Below, piece after piece: positions 31,247 through 40,053 of a stretch of DNA of 64,000 nt (positions are counted from its first letter, which is position 1; each line of letters starts with the position of its first letter). The notes beneath the pieces were generated by a model, which worked only from the letters and a program-made list of their open reading frames with translations, did not search any database and was not told the DNA's origin. This stretch comes from Trujillonella humicola. Its GTDB lineage: Bacteria > Actinomycetota > Actinomycetes > Mycobacteriales > Geodermatophilaceae. The position numbers and the translations under genes are program-made. The DNA lies in assembly GCF_046233715.1 (NCBI RefSeq), contig NZ_JBJNRJ010000004.1, positions 124,001 through 188,000 of the forward strand, in the 5' to 3' direction.

Positions 31247-32733
31247 CGGCCGGCCATCGACCGGACGAAGGCGAGGACGACGGCGAGGTCGGCACGGACC
31301 GTCCGGGAGACGCCGGCGAGCAGGCCCAGCGCCGCGGCCCCGGCCAGCACCGCGAGCGGGAGCTCGAGGAGGGCCGGGAGCCCGCCGGCCACCAGGCAGG
31401 CGAGCCACGCGGCTGCGCCCACCGGCACGGCGAGCCCGAGGATGCGCAGGGCCCCGAACGCGAGCACCCGGCCGGGGAACTCGGTCACCCGCGACAGCCA
31501 CCACAGCGACAGCGGCCACTCGAGGAAGGCCGCCAGCGCGTAGCCGGCGGCCACGCCCACCACGCCCCAGGCGCTGCCCGCGATCACGCAGACCAGGCGC
31601 AGCACCGAGGCGCCGACGGTGTAGCGGAACAGCGCCGCCCCCAGCCCGCGCGTCAGGTAGGTCCACAGCCCGACGTAGGCCAGCGTCTGGGACGCCGCCG
31701 CCACGGCCAGCAGCGCCAGGACCGGCGTCACCTCGGTCCAGCGCGGCCCCAGGAACAGGTCGACGACCGGTGCCGCGGCGCCGGCCACCACGCCCAGGGA
31801 CACCACGATCGGGATGCCCAGCGCGAGCTGCCCGCGGCGCAGGTACTCGTCGAACTGCGCGCGGTCGCCCTGCAGCCGCGCCAGCACCGGCAGCGCCACC
31901 GAGGTGGCGGGGGAGCGCAGCTGGTTGAGCGGCGTCATCAGCAGCTGGAACGCGCGGTTGTAGAGGCCGAGCGAGGCGGGATCCAGCCGCAGCCCGATGA
32001 TCACCGTGTCGACGTTGTTGCCGGCGTAGTTGATCAGCTGCGTGCCCACCAGCTGCGAGCCGAAGGTCAGGAACGGGCGCAGGCCCGCGGTCCGGCGCGG
32101 TCGGCCGGGCCACCAGCGCGCCGGGACGGCGACCAGGACCAGCGCCACCGCCGACTGCACGAGCACCTGCGCGACCAGCGCCCAGTAGCCGGCGCCGAGC
32201 GCCGCGAGGACGACGGCGGCCACCGCGGCGGCGGCCTGCGCGCCCACGTCGGCGACGACGAGAGCCCGGAAGTCCATCCGCCGGGTCAGCGTGACCCGGA
32301 ACTGCGTGGACATCCCGTTGAGCACGAACGCCAGCGACAGCACCACGGTGATGCCGGTCAGCGCGGGCCGGTCGAAGAGGTCGGCCAGCAGCCCGGCGCA
32401 GGCCGCCACGACCAGGCACAGCAGCACGCCCATGGCCGAGTTGATCCAGAACAGCGCGTCCCGCACCGGGCGGGTGAGCTCCGGCGCGCGGACCGCGGCC
32501 GTGCTCAGCCCGAAGTCGCGGACGATCTCGCCGATGCCCACGACGACCAGGACGATCGCCAGCAGGCCGTAGTCCTCCGGCAGCAGCAGCCGCGCCAGCA
32601 CGACGATCGAGCCGAACTGGATGACGATCCGCAGGGCCTGGCCGACCAGCGTGATGCCGGCGGCGCGCCCGGCCTTGGTCCGGCCCTCCAGCGGCTCGTC
32701 GGAGGTGGGCGGCGGCGCCGCGGTGGCGGTCAC
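31243..32733 (-). CDS. Wzx-type lipopolysaccharide/O-antigen flippase
   Basis: A 496-aa MOP-superfamily exporter with about 12-14 membrane helices. The N-terminal GRAAGITLVGQALRIVIQFG and VLARLLLPEDYGLLAIVLV are typical of the polysaccharide biosynthesis protein family, as is ASLGLYNRAFQLLMTPLNQL. It would flip lipid-linked repeat units across the membrane. GTG 32733 overlaps the stop of the upstream ligase/polymerase gene, so the two are coupled. Confidence 0.92.
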   Translation of the reverse strand: MTATAAPPPTSDEPLEGRTKAGRAAGITLVGQALRIVIQFGSIVVLARLLLPEDYGLLAIVLVVVGIGEIVRDFGLSTAAVRAPELTRPVRDALFWINSAMGVLLCLVVAACAGLLADLFDRPALTGITVVLSLAFVLNGMSTQFRVTLTRRMDFRALVVADVGAQAAAAVAAVVLAALGAGYWALVAQVLVQSAVALVLVAVPARWWPGRPRRTAGLRPFLTFGSQLVGTQLINYAGNNVDTVIIGLRLDPASLGLYNRAFQLLMTPLNQLRSPATSVALPVLARLQGDRAQFDEYLRRGQLALGIPIVVSLGVVAGAAAPVVDLFLGPRWTEVTPVLALLAVAAASQTLAYVGLWTYLTRGLGAALFRYTVGASVLRLVCVIAGSAWGVVGVAAGYALAAFLEWPLSLWWLSRVTEFPGRVLAFGALRILGLAVPVGAAAWLACLVAGGLPALLELPLAVLAGAAALGLLAGVSRTVRADLAVVLAFVRSMAGR

Positions 32734-34025
32734 GGGGTGCCCGCCGGGACGGCGGCGACGGCGCGGTCGGCGCCCCCGGCGGTGGTTCCGGCGGCGCCCC
32801 CGGCGGGGGACCCGGCCGGGGGCGGCGGGACCGGGTGCACGCCCGAGCTGGCCAGCACCAGCGCCACCAGCAGGACCGCGGTGGCGCTCCACTCCAGCAG
32901 ATCGAACGACATGACCATCCCGATCACGAGCAGGGCCGCCGGCCGGACCTGCGGGTCCCCGCGCAGCAGCCCGAGGGCGAGGATCGCGACGAGCGCCGCG
33001 AGGCCCACCAGCCCGGCGACGGCGAAGGTCGCCACCAGCTGGTTGTCCACCGCGAAGAACCCGTCCAGCTGGAGCAGCCCGGCGTCGAACAGGTCGTCCA
33101 GGGAACCGGTCCCGCTGCCCAGCAGGGTCTGCGCGAGCGGCCGGTCGAACAGTCGCACCGCGGCGTCGAGCGCGGCGAGCCGGTGGGTGAGCGACCCGGT
33201 GCCCTGCAGGCTGTCGAGCGCCGGGATGTCGGCGTCCCGCACCACCAGCGCCACGCCGGCCAGCCCGAGCACCGCCGCGACGCGCGCGGCGGCGCCGATC
33301 CGCAGCGCCCCGGGCACCAGGACGGTGATCAGGACGGCGACGCACAGCACGAGGGCGGCGCTGCGGCTCCCCGACATCACCAGGCCGAGGCCGGCCGCCG
33401 CGCCGGACGCCGCACGCAGCGGCAGCGACCAGCCCGTCGCCCGGGTGAGGCACAGCGCGACGGCGACCGCCATCAGCGTGCCGAACGGGATGGGATGGGC
33501 CATGAGGCCGTGCGAGCGGACGCCGAGCGAGGGCAGCAGCTCGTTGAGGTCGTAGACCGGCCGCAGTCCACCGAGGTACCCCCACGGCGAGGCGACGTCG
33601 AGCACGCTCTCGGCCAGGGCCACGGCGAGCTGGCCCATCGCCACGACGACGAGACCGCGCGACAGCCACCGGACGTCGTCCGGCCCGCAGTTGACCGCGA
33701 GCACGGCGCAGCCGACCAGCAGCAGCGCCGAGGCGCCGCCGATCACCAGCTCCAGCAGCGTGCCGTAGTGCAGGACGGAGACGGCCCCGCAGACGCACAG
33801 CAGGGTCAGCAGCGTGACCGGGGTGGTCCACCGCATCCGCCGGGCGTGCAGCCACAGCGAGGCGACGACGAGCACCAGCAGGCCGGCCAGCGTCGCCCAC
33901 GCGAGCTTCGGCGGCGCGACCAGGGAGGGGACCGCCGACCAGGCCGCGACGACCGCGGCCAGCACCACGCCCGGCCGCAGCAGCAGCGGTCCGCGCCGCA
34001 GCGCGCGCCCACCACCGGTGCCCAT
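32730..34025 (-). CDS. O-antigen ligase / Wzy-like polymerase
   Basis: A 431-aa inner-membrane protein with about 11 helices. The periplasmic loop region with HGLMAHPIPFGTLMAVAVAL followed by GLVMSGSRSAALVL matches the O-antigen ligase/polymerase (Wzy_C/RfaL) style. It would polymerise or transfer the flipped units. ATG 34025 has GGGGGA upstream. The last 40 residues are Pro/Gly/Ala-rich. The gene is divergent from the Wzz-kinase gene across a 272-bp shared promoter region. Confidence 0.85.
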   Translation of the reverse strand: MGTGGGRALRRGPLLLRPGVVLAAVVAAWSAVPSLVAPPKLAWATLAGLLVLVVASLWLHARRMRWTTPVTLLTLLCVCGAVSVLHYGTLLELVIGGASALLLVGCAVLAVNCGPDDVRWLSRGLVVVAMGQLAVALAESVLDVASPWGYLGGLRPVYDLNELLPSLGVRSHGLMAHPIPFGTLMAVAVALCLTRATGWSLPLRAASGAAAGLGLVMSGSRSAALVLCVAVLITVLVPGALRIGAAARVAAVLGLAGVALVVRDADIPALDSLQGTGSLTHRLAALDAAVRLFDRPLAQTLLGSGTGSLDDLFDAGLLQLDGFFAVDNQLVATFAVAGLVGLAALVAILALGLLRGDPQVRPAALLVIGMVMSFDLLEWSATAVLLVALVLASSGVHPVPPPPAGSPAGGAAGTTAGGADRAVAAVPAGTP

Positions 34026-34147
34026 GTCGGTTCCCCCTGTCGTCACGGGCGCCAGTCTGCGGCGCGGCAGCGGGGTTGCCCCCGGTCCGCCGGCCGCCTG
34101 CCACCCGGAAGGGGCAGGGGAGCCCGACCGGGGCACCGCACCGTCAT

Positions 34148-34157
34148 CCCTTCGGGT
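34148..34157. promoter_or_regulatory. CCCTTCGGGT motif in the wzy/wzz divergent promoter region
   Basis: Same decamer as at 2158 and 38746, placed inside the 34026-34297 divergent intergenic region. It could be a shared regulator site for both polysaccharide transcripts. Confidence 0.3.
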
Positions 34158-34297
34158 CAGCCGGGCCGCCGGCGGGGCCGCGGGAGGGTCCGGCGCCCTT
34201 AGCTTTCCCCGAGGCGACCACCGGCCAGCGGTCCGGTGCACGGGGGGAGCACCCCCGGGAGCCCGGCCGATCGGCGCGCACGCACGGGGAGAAGACG

Positions 34298-35770
34298 ATG
34301 GACCTGCACGAGTTCCTGCAGCTGCTGCGCCGGCGTTGGCGCTGGGTGGTCTCGACCGCGCTGGCCGGTGTCCTCGCGGCGCTCGGGGTCTCCCTGGCCA
34401 CGCCCGCGTCCTACACGGCCGGCAGCAGCGTCTTCTTCTCCCTCGGCTTCGGCAGCTCGGCCAACGAGCTGTTCCAGGGGTCGGCGTTCGCGCAGAGCCA
34501 GGTGGCCTCCTACGCCATGCTGGCCACCACGCCGGCGGTGCTCGACCCGGTCGTCGACGAGCTGGAGCTCGACGTCTCGGCCCGGGCGCTGGCCTCCCGC
34601 GTCTCCACCGAGGTCGTGTCCGGCACCGTCGTGCTCCGCGTGTACGTCACCGACGCCTCGCCCGAGGTCGCCGCCGAGCTCACCAACGCGGTCACCGAGC
34701 AGCTCATCGAGACCGTCGCCGACCTCGCGCCCGAGGCCGCGGACGGTCAGGCGACGGTCGAGGGCACCACGGTCACCCCGGCCGTGCCGCCGTCGGCGCC
34801 GAGCAGCCCGAAGACCATGCTCAACGTGGCCGTCGGCCTGCTCGCCGGCCTGGTCCTGGGCGTCGGCCTGGCCGTCGTCCGCGACCTGACCGACACCCGC
34901 GTCCGCTCGGCCGAGGACCTCGCCCGCGTCACCGACCTCCCGCTGCTGGCCGGTGTCGACGTGCCCCCGGGCAAGGACGCCGGCCGCGACCTCGTCGTCG
35001 CCACCGCGCCGCGCAGCCCGGCGGCCGAGGCGCTGCGGTCGCTGCGCACCGCCGTGCAGTTCACCGCGCGACCCGGCGAGCCCTTCACCCTGCTCGTGAC
35101 CTCCTCGTACGCCGCCGAGGGCAAGTCCACCGTCGCCGCCAACCTCGCCGAGACGCTGGCCGAGACCGGCCTCCGGGTGGCCCTGGTCGACGCCGACCTG
35201 CGCCGGCCGTCGGTCGCCGAGGTGTTCGGGCTGGAGGGCGCCGCCGGGCTCACGACGGTGCTCATCGGCCAGGCCGAGGTAGACGACGTCCTGCAGGACT
35301 GGGGGACCTCGGGCCTGCACGTGCTGACCGCCGGCTCCCTCCCGCCCAACCCCAGCGAGCTGCTGTCCTCCCCGGCCATGGCCGAGGTGCTCGCCCGGCT
35401 GGCGGAGACCCACGACGTGGTGCTGGTCGACGGCGCCCCGCTGCTGCCGGTCACCGACTCGGCCGTGCTCGCCCGGCTGGTGTCCGGGACCATGGTGATC
35501 GCCGACGCCAGCCGCATCCGCCGGCCGGCCCTGACCCGGAGCCTCGGCCTGCTGCGGCAGATCGAGGCGCGGGTCGTCGGCATCGTCCTCACCCACGTGA
35601 GCCGGCGCGAGGTCGACGCCTACGGCTACGGCTACGAGCAGCTGGCGGAGTCCACCCCGGCGGAGGTCGCCGCGGAGCCGGCGCCGGCCGCCGCCGAGAC
35701 CCCGGTGCCGCGCGAGCCGAAGCCCGGGAGTGCGCAGAAGCGGGCCGCGGAACCCTCCGGCCGCCGGTGA
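34298..35770 (+). CDS. Wzz chain-length determinant fused to BY-kinase (polysaccharide co-polymerase)
   Basis: A 490-aa membrane protein. The Wzz domain has two helices (~18-38 and 172-192) around an external segment. The cytoplasmic tyrosine kinase follows, with a P-loop reading TSSYAAEGKST (~270-280), Walker A' ALVDADLRRP and Walker B VVLVDGAPLLPVTDS. The P-loop lacks the usual P-G before EGKS. The C-terminal Tyr cluster is short (YGYGY). ATG 34298 follows GGGGAGAAG. It would set polymer length under phosphorylation control. The stop overlaps the start of the phosphatase gene, the usual kinase/phosphatase pair. Confidence 0.92.
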   Translation: MDLHEFLQLLRRRWRWVVSTALAGVLAALGVSLATPASYTAGSSVFFSLGFGSSANELFQGSAFAQSQVASYAMLATTPAVLDPVVDELELDVSARALASRVSTEVVSGTVVLRVYVTDASPEVAAELTNAVTEQLIETVADLAPEAADGQATVEGTTVTPAVPPSAPSSPKTMLNVAVGLLAGLVLGVGLAVVRDLTDTRVRSAEDLARVTDLPLLAGVDVPPGKDAGRDLVVATAPRSPAAEALRSLRTAVQFTARPGEPFTLLVTSSYAAEGKSTVAANLAETLAETGLRVALVDADLRRPSVAEVFGLEGAAGLTTVLIGQAEVDDVLQDWGTSGLHVLTAGSLPPNPSELLSSPAMAEVLARLAETHDVVLVDGAPLLPVTDSAVLARLVSGTMVIADASRIRRPALTRSLGLLRQIEARVVGIVLTHVSRREVDAYGYGYEQLAESTPAEVAAEPAPAAAETPVPREPKPGSAQKRAAEPSGRR

Positions 35771-36357
35771 CGGCTGCGCGCACCGCACGCGACGAGGACG
35801 GGACCCCGGCCGGGGTCGCCGTCCTCGTCGTGTGCACCGCCAACATCTGCCGCTCACCGGTCGGTGAGCGGCTGCTCGCGGCCCGGCTGGCCGGTGCTGG
35901 GGTGACCGTCGGCAGCGCCGGCACCCGCGCGCTGACCGGCGCGGCCATCGACCCGCCCATGGCCGCGCTGCTCGGCCCGGCCGGGGCCCGGGCCGACGGC
36001 TTCGCCGCCCGGCAGCTGCGCCCCGAGCTCGTGCGGGACGCAGCGCTGGTGCTCGCCATGTCCCGGGAGCACCGCGCCGCCGCCGTCTCGACCCTGCCGG
36101 CTGCGGTGCGGCGCACCTTCCTGCTCGCCGACGCGGCCGACCTCGCCGAGGCGGTCGCCGCCTCCGGCTGGCCGGCGCAGGTCGCACCCACCCCGGCCGC
36201 CCGGCTGGCGGCCCTGCCGTCGCTGGCCGCGCCTCACCGGCCCGCCGCCCGTGGCGTCGAGGTGCCCGACCCCTACCGGCGCCCGGCCGCGGAGTACCGG
36301 GAGTGCTTCGCCGTCGTCGAGGACGCCGTCGACCGCCTGGTGCGCGCCCTCGGCTGA
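35767..36357 (+). CDS. Low-molecular-weight protein tyrosine phosphatase
   Basis: A 196-aa cytosolic phosphatase expected to dephosphorylate the BY-kinase. The P-loop CTANICRS (C-x5-R-S) lies at ~23-30 and the general-acid region is VPDPYRRP near the C-terminus. It is longer than the usual ~150 residues because of an Ala/Pro-rich insertion (~140-170) before the acid loop. GTG 35767 overlaps the kinase stop. It is followed by a long inverted repeat. Confidence 0.92.
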   Translation: MTAARTARDEDGTPAGVAVLVVCTANICRSPVGERLLAARLAGAGVTVGSAGTRALTGAAIDPPMAALLGPAGARADGFAARQLRPELVRDAALVLAMSREHRAAAVSTLPAAVRRTFLLADAADLAEAVAASGWPAQVAPTPAARLAALPSLAAPHRPAARGVEVPDPYRRPAAEYRECFAVVEDAVDRLVRALG

Positions 36358-36405
36358 TCACCGGCTCCTGAGGCGACCGGTACCGGCCCTGCCCTGCCCG
36401 GTCCC

Positions 36406-36470
36406 CGAGGCATAGGAAGCTCTGCGCACGTCCTGGGCCCCAGAACGGGGGTGAAGCTTCCTGTGCCTCG
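36406..36470. repeat. Intergenic inverted repeat, AGGCATAGGAAGC family, copy 2
   Basis: Sixteen-base arms (CGAGGCATAGGAAGCT at 36406-36421 and complement at 36455-36470) have one G-U-type mismatch. It lies between the convergent phosphatase and glycosyltransferase genes. The arms and part of the loop (CACGTCCT) are shared with the copy at 864-924. Confidence 0.8.
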
Positions 36471-36480
36471 ACGGGGGCGG

Positions 36481-37656
36481 TCAGGCGGCGGCGGCCCGGG
36501 AGCCGACGGCGGGGGAATCGGCGGCCGGGCGGCCGAGGACGGCCTCGGCCAGCGCGGCGGTGAACGTCGGGATCGAGAAGCGGGCCCGGGCGTCCGCGCG
36601 GCCGGCCGAGCCGAGGGCGGCGGCGAGGGCCGGGTCCTGGAGCAGCCGCACGACCGCGTCGGCCAGCGCCCGCGGGTCGTCGGCGGGCACCAGCAGCCCG
36701 GTCTCGCCGTCCCGGACCACCTCGGGCAGCCCGCCGGTCCGGGCCGCGACGACCGGCCGGCCGAGGAACAGCGCCTCGACCGCCACCAGCCCGAAGGACT
36801 CGACGCGGGAGGGGACCAGGACGACGTCGGCGGCCGCGACGAGCGGTGCCGGGTCGCGGAACCCGGTGAACTCGGTGACGTCGTCCACGCCCTGCTCGGC
36901 GGCGAGCTCGCGCAGGCCCACCTCGACGTCCTCGTAGCCGGGGTAGCAGTCGCCGACCAGGGCCAGCTCCACGTCGTGGCCGGCCCGCCGGACCAGCGCG
37001 GTCGCGCGGATCGCGGTGTCCTGGCCCTTGATCGCCGACAGCCGCCCGACCACCACGAGGCGGCGCGGCCGGCCGGGGCCGCCGGCCCGCACCGCGGGCG
37101 CCACCGGCTCCCGGACGCCGTTGTGCACGACCACGGTGCGGCGGGCCACCCGCGCGCCGACCGACGCCCGGATCCAGGCCAGGGTGTCCCCGCTGTTGGC
37201 GACGACGCGGTGGGCGGCCAGCAGCGGGGACAGCAGCAGCGCGCTCGCCGGCCGGGGCATGGGCATGTTCTCGTGCACGTGGCAGACCACGCGGACGCCG
37301 CTGAGCCGCCCGGCGAGCAGCCACTCGGGAGCGGTCACGGTGCTGACGTAGAGGACGGTGGCGCGACGGGCGCGCAGCCAGACCGCCAGGGCGAGCACCG
37401 ACCACAGGAATCGCCCCGCGAAGAGCACCGCCTTGCGGGGGTCCTTCAGCTCGACCTTGCGCAGCACGGGGAAGTCCTTGACCAGGACCTCCACGCCGCG
37501 CGAGCGCACCGCCTCGACCAGCGGGCCGGAGGTCGACAGGACCGCCAGGACGTCGGGGCCGAGGGCGCCCAGGCCCTCGAGGAACATCCGGTCGCTGCCG
37601 TACAGGTCGGCGTGCGGGTGCACGGCGACGACGCGGCCGGTGCGCGGTCGTTCCAC
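36481..37656 (-). CDS. Family 4 glycosyltransferase
   Basis: A 391-aa GT-B retaining glycosyltransferase. It has HPHADLYGSDRMFLEGL at the N-terminus, an amphipathic/hydrophobic helix near 80, VVGRLSAIKGQDTAIRA at the donor-domain start, and the E-x7-E motif as PSRVESFGLVAVEALFLGRP with TGGLPEVV. GTG 37656 follows GGAG by 5 nt. The gene is single on the minus strand, convergent with the phosphatase and divergent from the CDP-alcohol transferase. Donor unknown. Confidence 0.9.
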   Translation of the reverse strand: MERPRTGRVVAVHPHADLYGSDRMFLEGLGALGPDVLAVLSTSGPLVEAVRSRGVEVLVKDFPVLRKVELKDPRKAVLFAGRFLWSVLALAVWLRARRATVLYVSTVTAPEWLLAGRLSGVRVVCHVHENMPMPRPASALLLSPLLAAHRVVANSGDTLAWIRASVGARVARRTVVVHNGVREPVAPAVRAGGPGRPRRLVVVGRLSAIKGQDTAIRATALVRRAGHDVELALVGDCYPGYEDVEVGLRELAAEQGVDDVTEFTGFRDPAPLVAAADVVLVPSRVESFGLVAVEALFLGRPVVAARTGGLPEVVRDGETGLLVPADDPRALADAVVRLLQDPALAAALGSAGRADARARFSIPTFTAALAEAVLGRPAADSPAVGSRAAAA

Positions 37657-37917
37657 GGGAACTCCAGGTGTCGGTGGCTCGGGCGCTCGCGCACGGCGGG
37701 CGCGGCCGCGACGCGCGAGGAGACCGGACGCTAACCGCGGCGGGCGGGCGGGCACCACGCCGTCTGACCCCTCCGGGGTGGTCGGGACGCCCTGGGGCGG
37801 CCGCGCCCCGCCCCATGGGGTGAGGCCGCCCCCGGGCAGGGGTCCGGCGGCGCCCGCAGCGGCGAGACTCCCGGGGCCGGTCCGCGCAGGCGGACCGCAC
37901 GACACCCCGGAGGACCC

Positions 37918-38736
37918 GTGCTGCAGGACGACGTGGTGGTGGCGGACCGACCCGCGCCGCCGGCCACCCCGACCCGGGCGCCGACGCGGCCCGGCCCCGG
38001 CGAGACGCTGCGGGACACCGTCGGCCGGCTGGCCGGCGCGCAGAAGGGCGCGCACGGGGCGCCGGCCTACAGCCGCTTCGTCAACCGGCCGGTGGGCCGG
38101 GTCCTCGCCGCGCTGGCCTTCCACCGCGGCCTCACGCCCGACGCCGTCACCGCGCTGAGCGCCGCCTGCTCGTTCTCCGCCCTCGCCGCGGTCGCGCTGG
38201 CGCCGCACACCTGGTGGCTCGGCCTCCTGGTGGCGTCCGTCCTCGCCCTCGGCTACGCCCTCGACTCCGCCGACGGCCAGCTCGCCCGGCTGCGCGGCGG
38301 GGGCTCGCCGGCGGGGGAGTGGCTGGACCACATGGTCGACGCCGGCAAGACGGTGACCCTGCACCTCGCCGTCCTCGTCGGCCTGTACCGCGGGGGCGAG
38401 CTCTCCGACGGGTGGCTGCTGGTGCCGGTCGCCTTCGCGGTCGCCGACGTCGTCTACTTCTTCGCCATGCTCCTCAACGAGGCGCTGCGCGCCCGGGCCG
38501 GCGCGGTCACCCGGGCGCAGGCCACCGCGGCCCGCCCCGGCGTCGCCCGCTCGCTGGTGCTGCTCCCCACCGACTACGGGACGCTGTGCCTCACCTTCGT
38601 GCTGCTCGGCTGGACGCCGCTGTTCCTCGGCGTCTACGGCCTCCTGGCGGCCTGCACGGCGGGCTTCCTCGTGCTGGCGCTGCCCCGGTGGCGCGCCGAG
38701 ATCGTGCGCCTCGGCGACCGGCCGGCGGCCGCCTGA
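37918..38736 (+). CDS. CDP-alcohol phosphatidyltransferase family membrane enzyme
   Basis: A 272-aa integral-membrane CDP-alcohol phosphotransferase with about six helices. The family signature D-x2-D-G-x2-A-R-x8-G-x3-D-x3-D is visible as LDSADGQLARL followed by GEWLDHMVDAG (~121-143). These enzymes move a phospho-alcohol between a CDP-activated donor and an alcohol acceptor. A cytidylyltransferase gene 100 bp downstream suggests that the donor is made locally. The specificity (phospholipid, glycerol-phosphate or other polyol) is not readable. Confidence 0.88.
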   Translation: MLQDDVVVADRPAPPATPTRAPTRPGPGETLRDTVGRLAGAQKGAHGAPAYSRFVNRPVGRVLAALAFHRGLTPDAVTALSAACSFSALAAVALAPHTWWLGLLVASVLALGYALDSADGQLARLRGGGSPAGEWLDHMVDAGKTVTLHLAVLVGLYRGGELSDGWLLVPVAFAVADVVYFFAMLLNEALRARAGAVTRAQATAARPGVARSLVLLPTDYGTLCLTFVLLGWTPLFLGVYGLLAACTAGFLVLALPRWRAEIVRLGDRPAAA

Positions 38737-38745
38737 GCGGCACCT

Positions 38746-38755
38746 CCCTTCGGGT
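38746..38755. promoter_or_regulatory. CCCTTCGGGT motif upstream of cytidylyltransferase
   Basis: Third copy of this decamer, 82 bp before the cytidylyltransferase start. Confidence 0.3.
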
Positions 38756-38836
38756 GACACGGGCCCTCGAGATGGTGACGCAGGGTCATCGTCCCTGGTC
38801 GACTAGGGCGTCAGCAGCGATACGGGGGAACGTGAG

Positions 38837-39295
38837 ATGACGCTGATCGGATACGCACCGGGTGCCTACGACCTGTTCCACATCGGGCACCTGAACATCC
38901 TTCGGCACGCCGCCGAGCACTGCGACCGGCTGATCGCCGGCGTGGTCTCCGACGAGATGCTGCTGCAGACCAAGGGCCGGCTGCCGGTCGTGCCGCTGGC
39001 CGAGCGGATGGAGATCGTCCGCAACCTCCGCTTCGTCGACGACGTCCACGCCGAGGTCGTGCCGGACAAGATCGACACCTGGCGGGAGGTCCGCTTCGAC
39101 GTCATCTTCAAGGGCGACGACTGGCGCGGGACGCCCAAGGGCGACCGGCTGGAGCGCGACTTCGCGGCCGTCGGCGTCGAGGTCCGCTACTTCCCGTACA
39201 CGATGCACACCTCCAGCACGGTGCTGCGGCGGGCGCTGGACCTGCTCGACGCCGGCCCCGCCGCCGTGCCCGCGCGGGCCGGCGGCTCCCGGTGA
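38837..39295 (+). CDS. Glycerol-3-phosphate cytidylyltransferase-like nucleotidyltransferase
   Basis: A 152-aa cytoplasmic nucleotidyltransferase of the TagD type. GAYDLFHIGHLNIL carries the HxGH motif (~9-22), with KGDDWRG near residue 94. The position of the family RTEGISTT motif reads YTMHTSST. It would form a CDP-polyol (CDP-glycerol or related) from CTP. ATG 38837 follows GGGGGAACG. It overlaps the downstream deacetylase gene by 4 bp, linking activation and modification steps. Confidence 0.88.
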   Translation: MTLIGYAPGAYDLFHIGHLNILRHAAEHCDRLIAGVVSDEMLLQTKGRLPVVPLAERMEIVRNLRFVDDVHAEVVPDKIDTWREVRFDVIFKGDDWRGTPKGDRLERDFAAVGVEVRYFPYTMHTSSTVLRRALDLLDAGPAAVPARAGGSR

Positions 39296-40053
39296 CCGCG
39301 CCGGCGGCCGGCGGCGCGCTCGAGGCCGGGTTCGGTGCCCGGCTGCGGATGCCGCCGGTGCTGATGTACCACTCGATCAGCCCGTCGCAGGACGCCGACC
39401 CGAACCGGATCCGCGTGCATCCCGACCGGCTGGCACGGCACCTGCGGCTGCTGCGCCGCCTGGGCCTGCGCGGGGTGTCCCTGGCCGAGCTCGTGGCCGC
39501 CGCCGACCGCGGCGCCGCGGCCGGGCTGGTCGGGCTGACCTTCGACGACGGCTACACCGACTTCCTCGAGCACGCCGTCCCGGTGCTCGACCGGCACGGC
39601 ATGACGGGCACGGTGTACGTCGTGGCCGGCCGGCTGGCCGGGCAGAACGCCTGGGACGAGGGCCCGCGGCTGGACCTGATGGACGCCGACGCGGTCCGCG
39701 CGGTGGCCGCCGCCGGGCACGAGGTCGGCAGCCACACGCTGCACCACGTCCACCTGCGCGGCTGCGACCCGGCGGTGCTCGCCGAGGAGGTCGCCGGCAG
39801 CCGGCGTGTGCTGCAGGACGTGCTCCAGGACGACGTCCCCGGCTTCGCCTACCCGTGGGGCGAGTTCGACGCCGCCGCGGCCGCCGCGGTGCGCGCCGCC
39901 GGCTACGACCACGCCTGCGTCACCGGGGACCACCTGCCCGGCGACCGGTTCACCCTCCCGCGGTTCTACGTGGCCCCGACGGACGGCACGCCGCAGCTGC
40001 TCGCCAAGCTCGCCCGGCACTCCTGGCGCATGCGCGGCGTTCCCTCCCCGTGA
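39292..40053 (+). CDS. NodB-type polysaccharide deacetylase (second copy in the locus)
   Basis: A 253-aa carbohydrate esterase family 4 domain protein of the PgaB/IcaB-like layout: PPVLMYHSISPS at the start, LTFDDGYTDF (~82-91), GSHTLHH carrying the H-x3-H metal pair, and FAYPWGEFD. No clear signal peptide. GTG 39292 overlaps the cytidylyltransferase stop. The next gene starts inside its stop (GTGA), so three genes are tightly coupled. It is distinct from the deacetylase at 27846. Confidence 0.9.
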   Translation: MTAPAAGGALEAGFGARLRMPPVLMYHSISPSQDADPNRIRVHPDRLARHLRLLRRLGLRGVSLAELVAAADRGAAAGLVGLTFDDGYTDFLEHAVPVLDRHGMTGTVYVVAGRLAGQNAWDEGPRLDLMDADAVRAVAAAGHEVGSHTLHHVHLRGCDPAVLAEEVAGSRRVLQDVLQDDVPGFAYPWGEFDAAAAAAVRAAGYDHACVTGDHLPGDRFTLPRFYVAPTDGTPQLLAKLARHSWRMRGVPSP

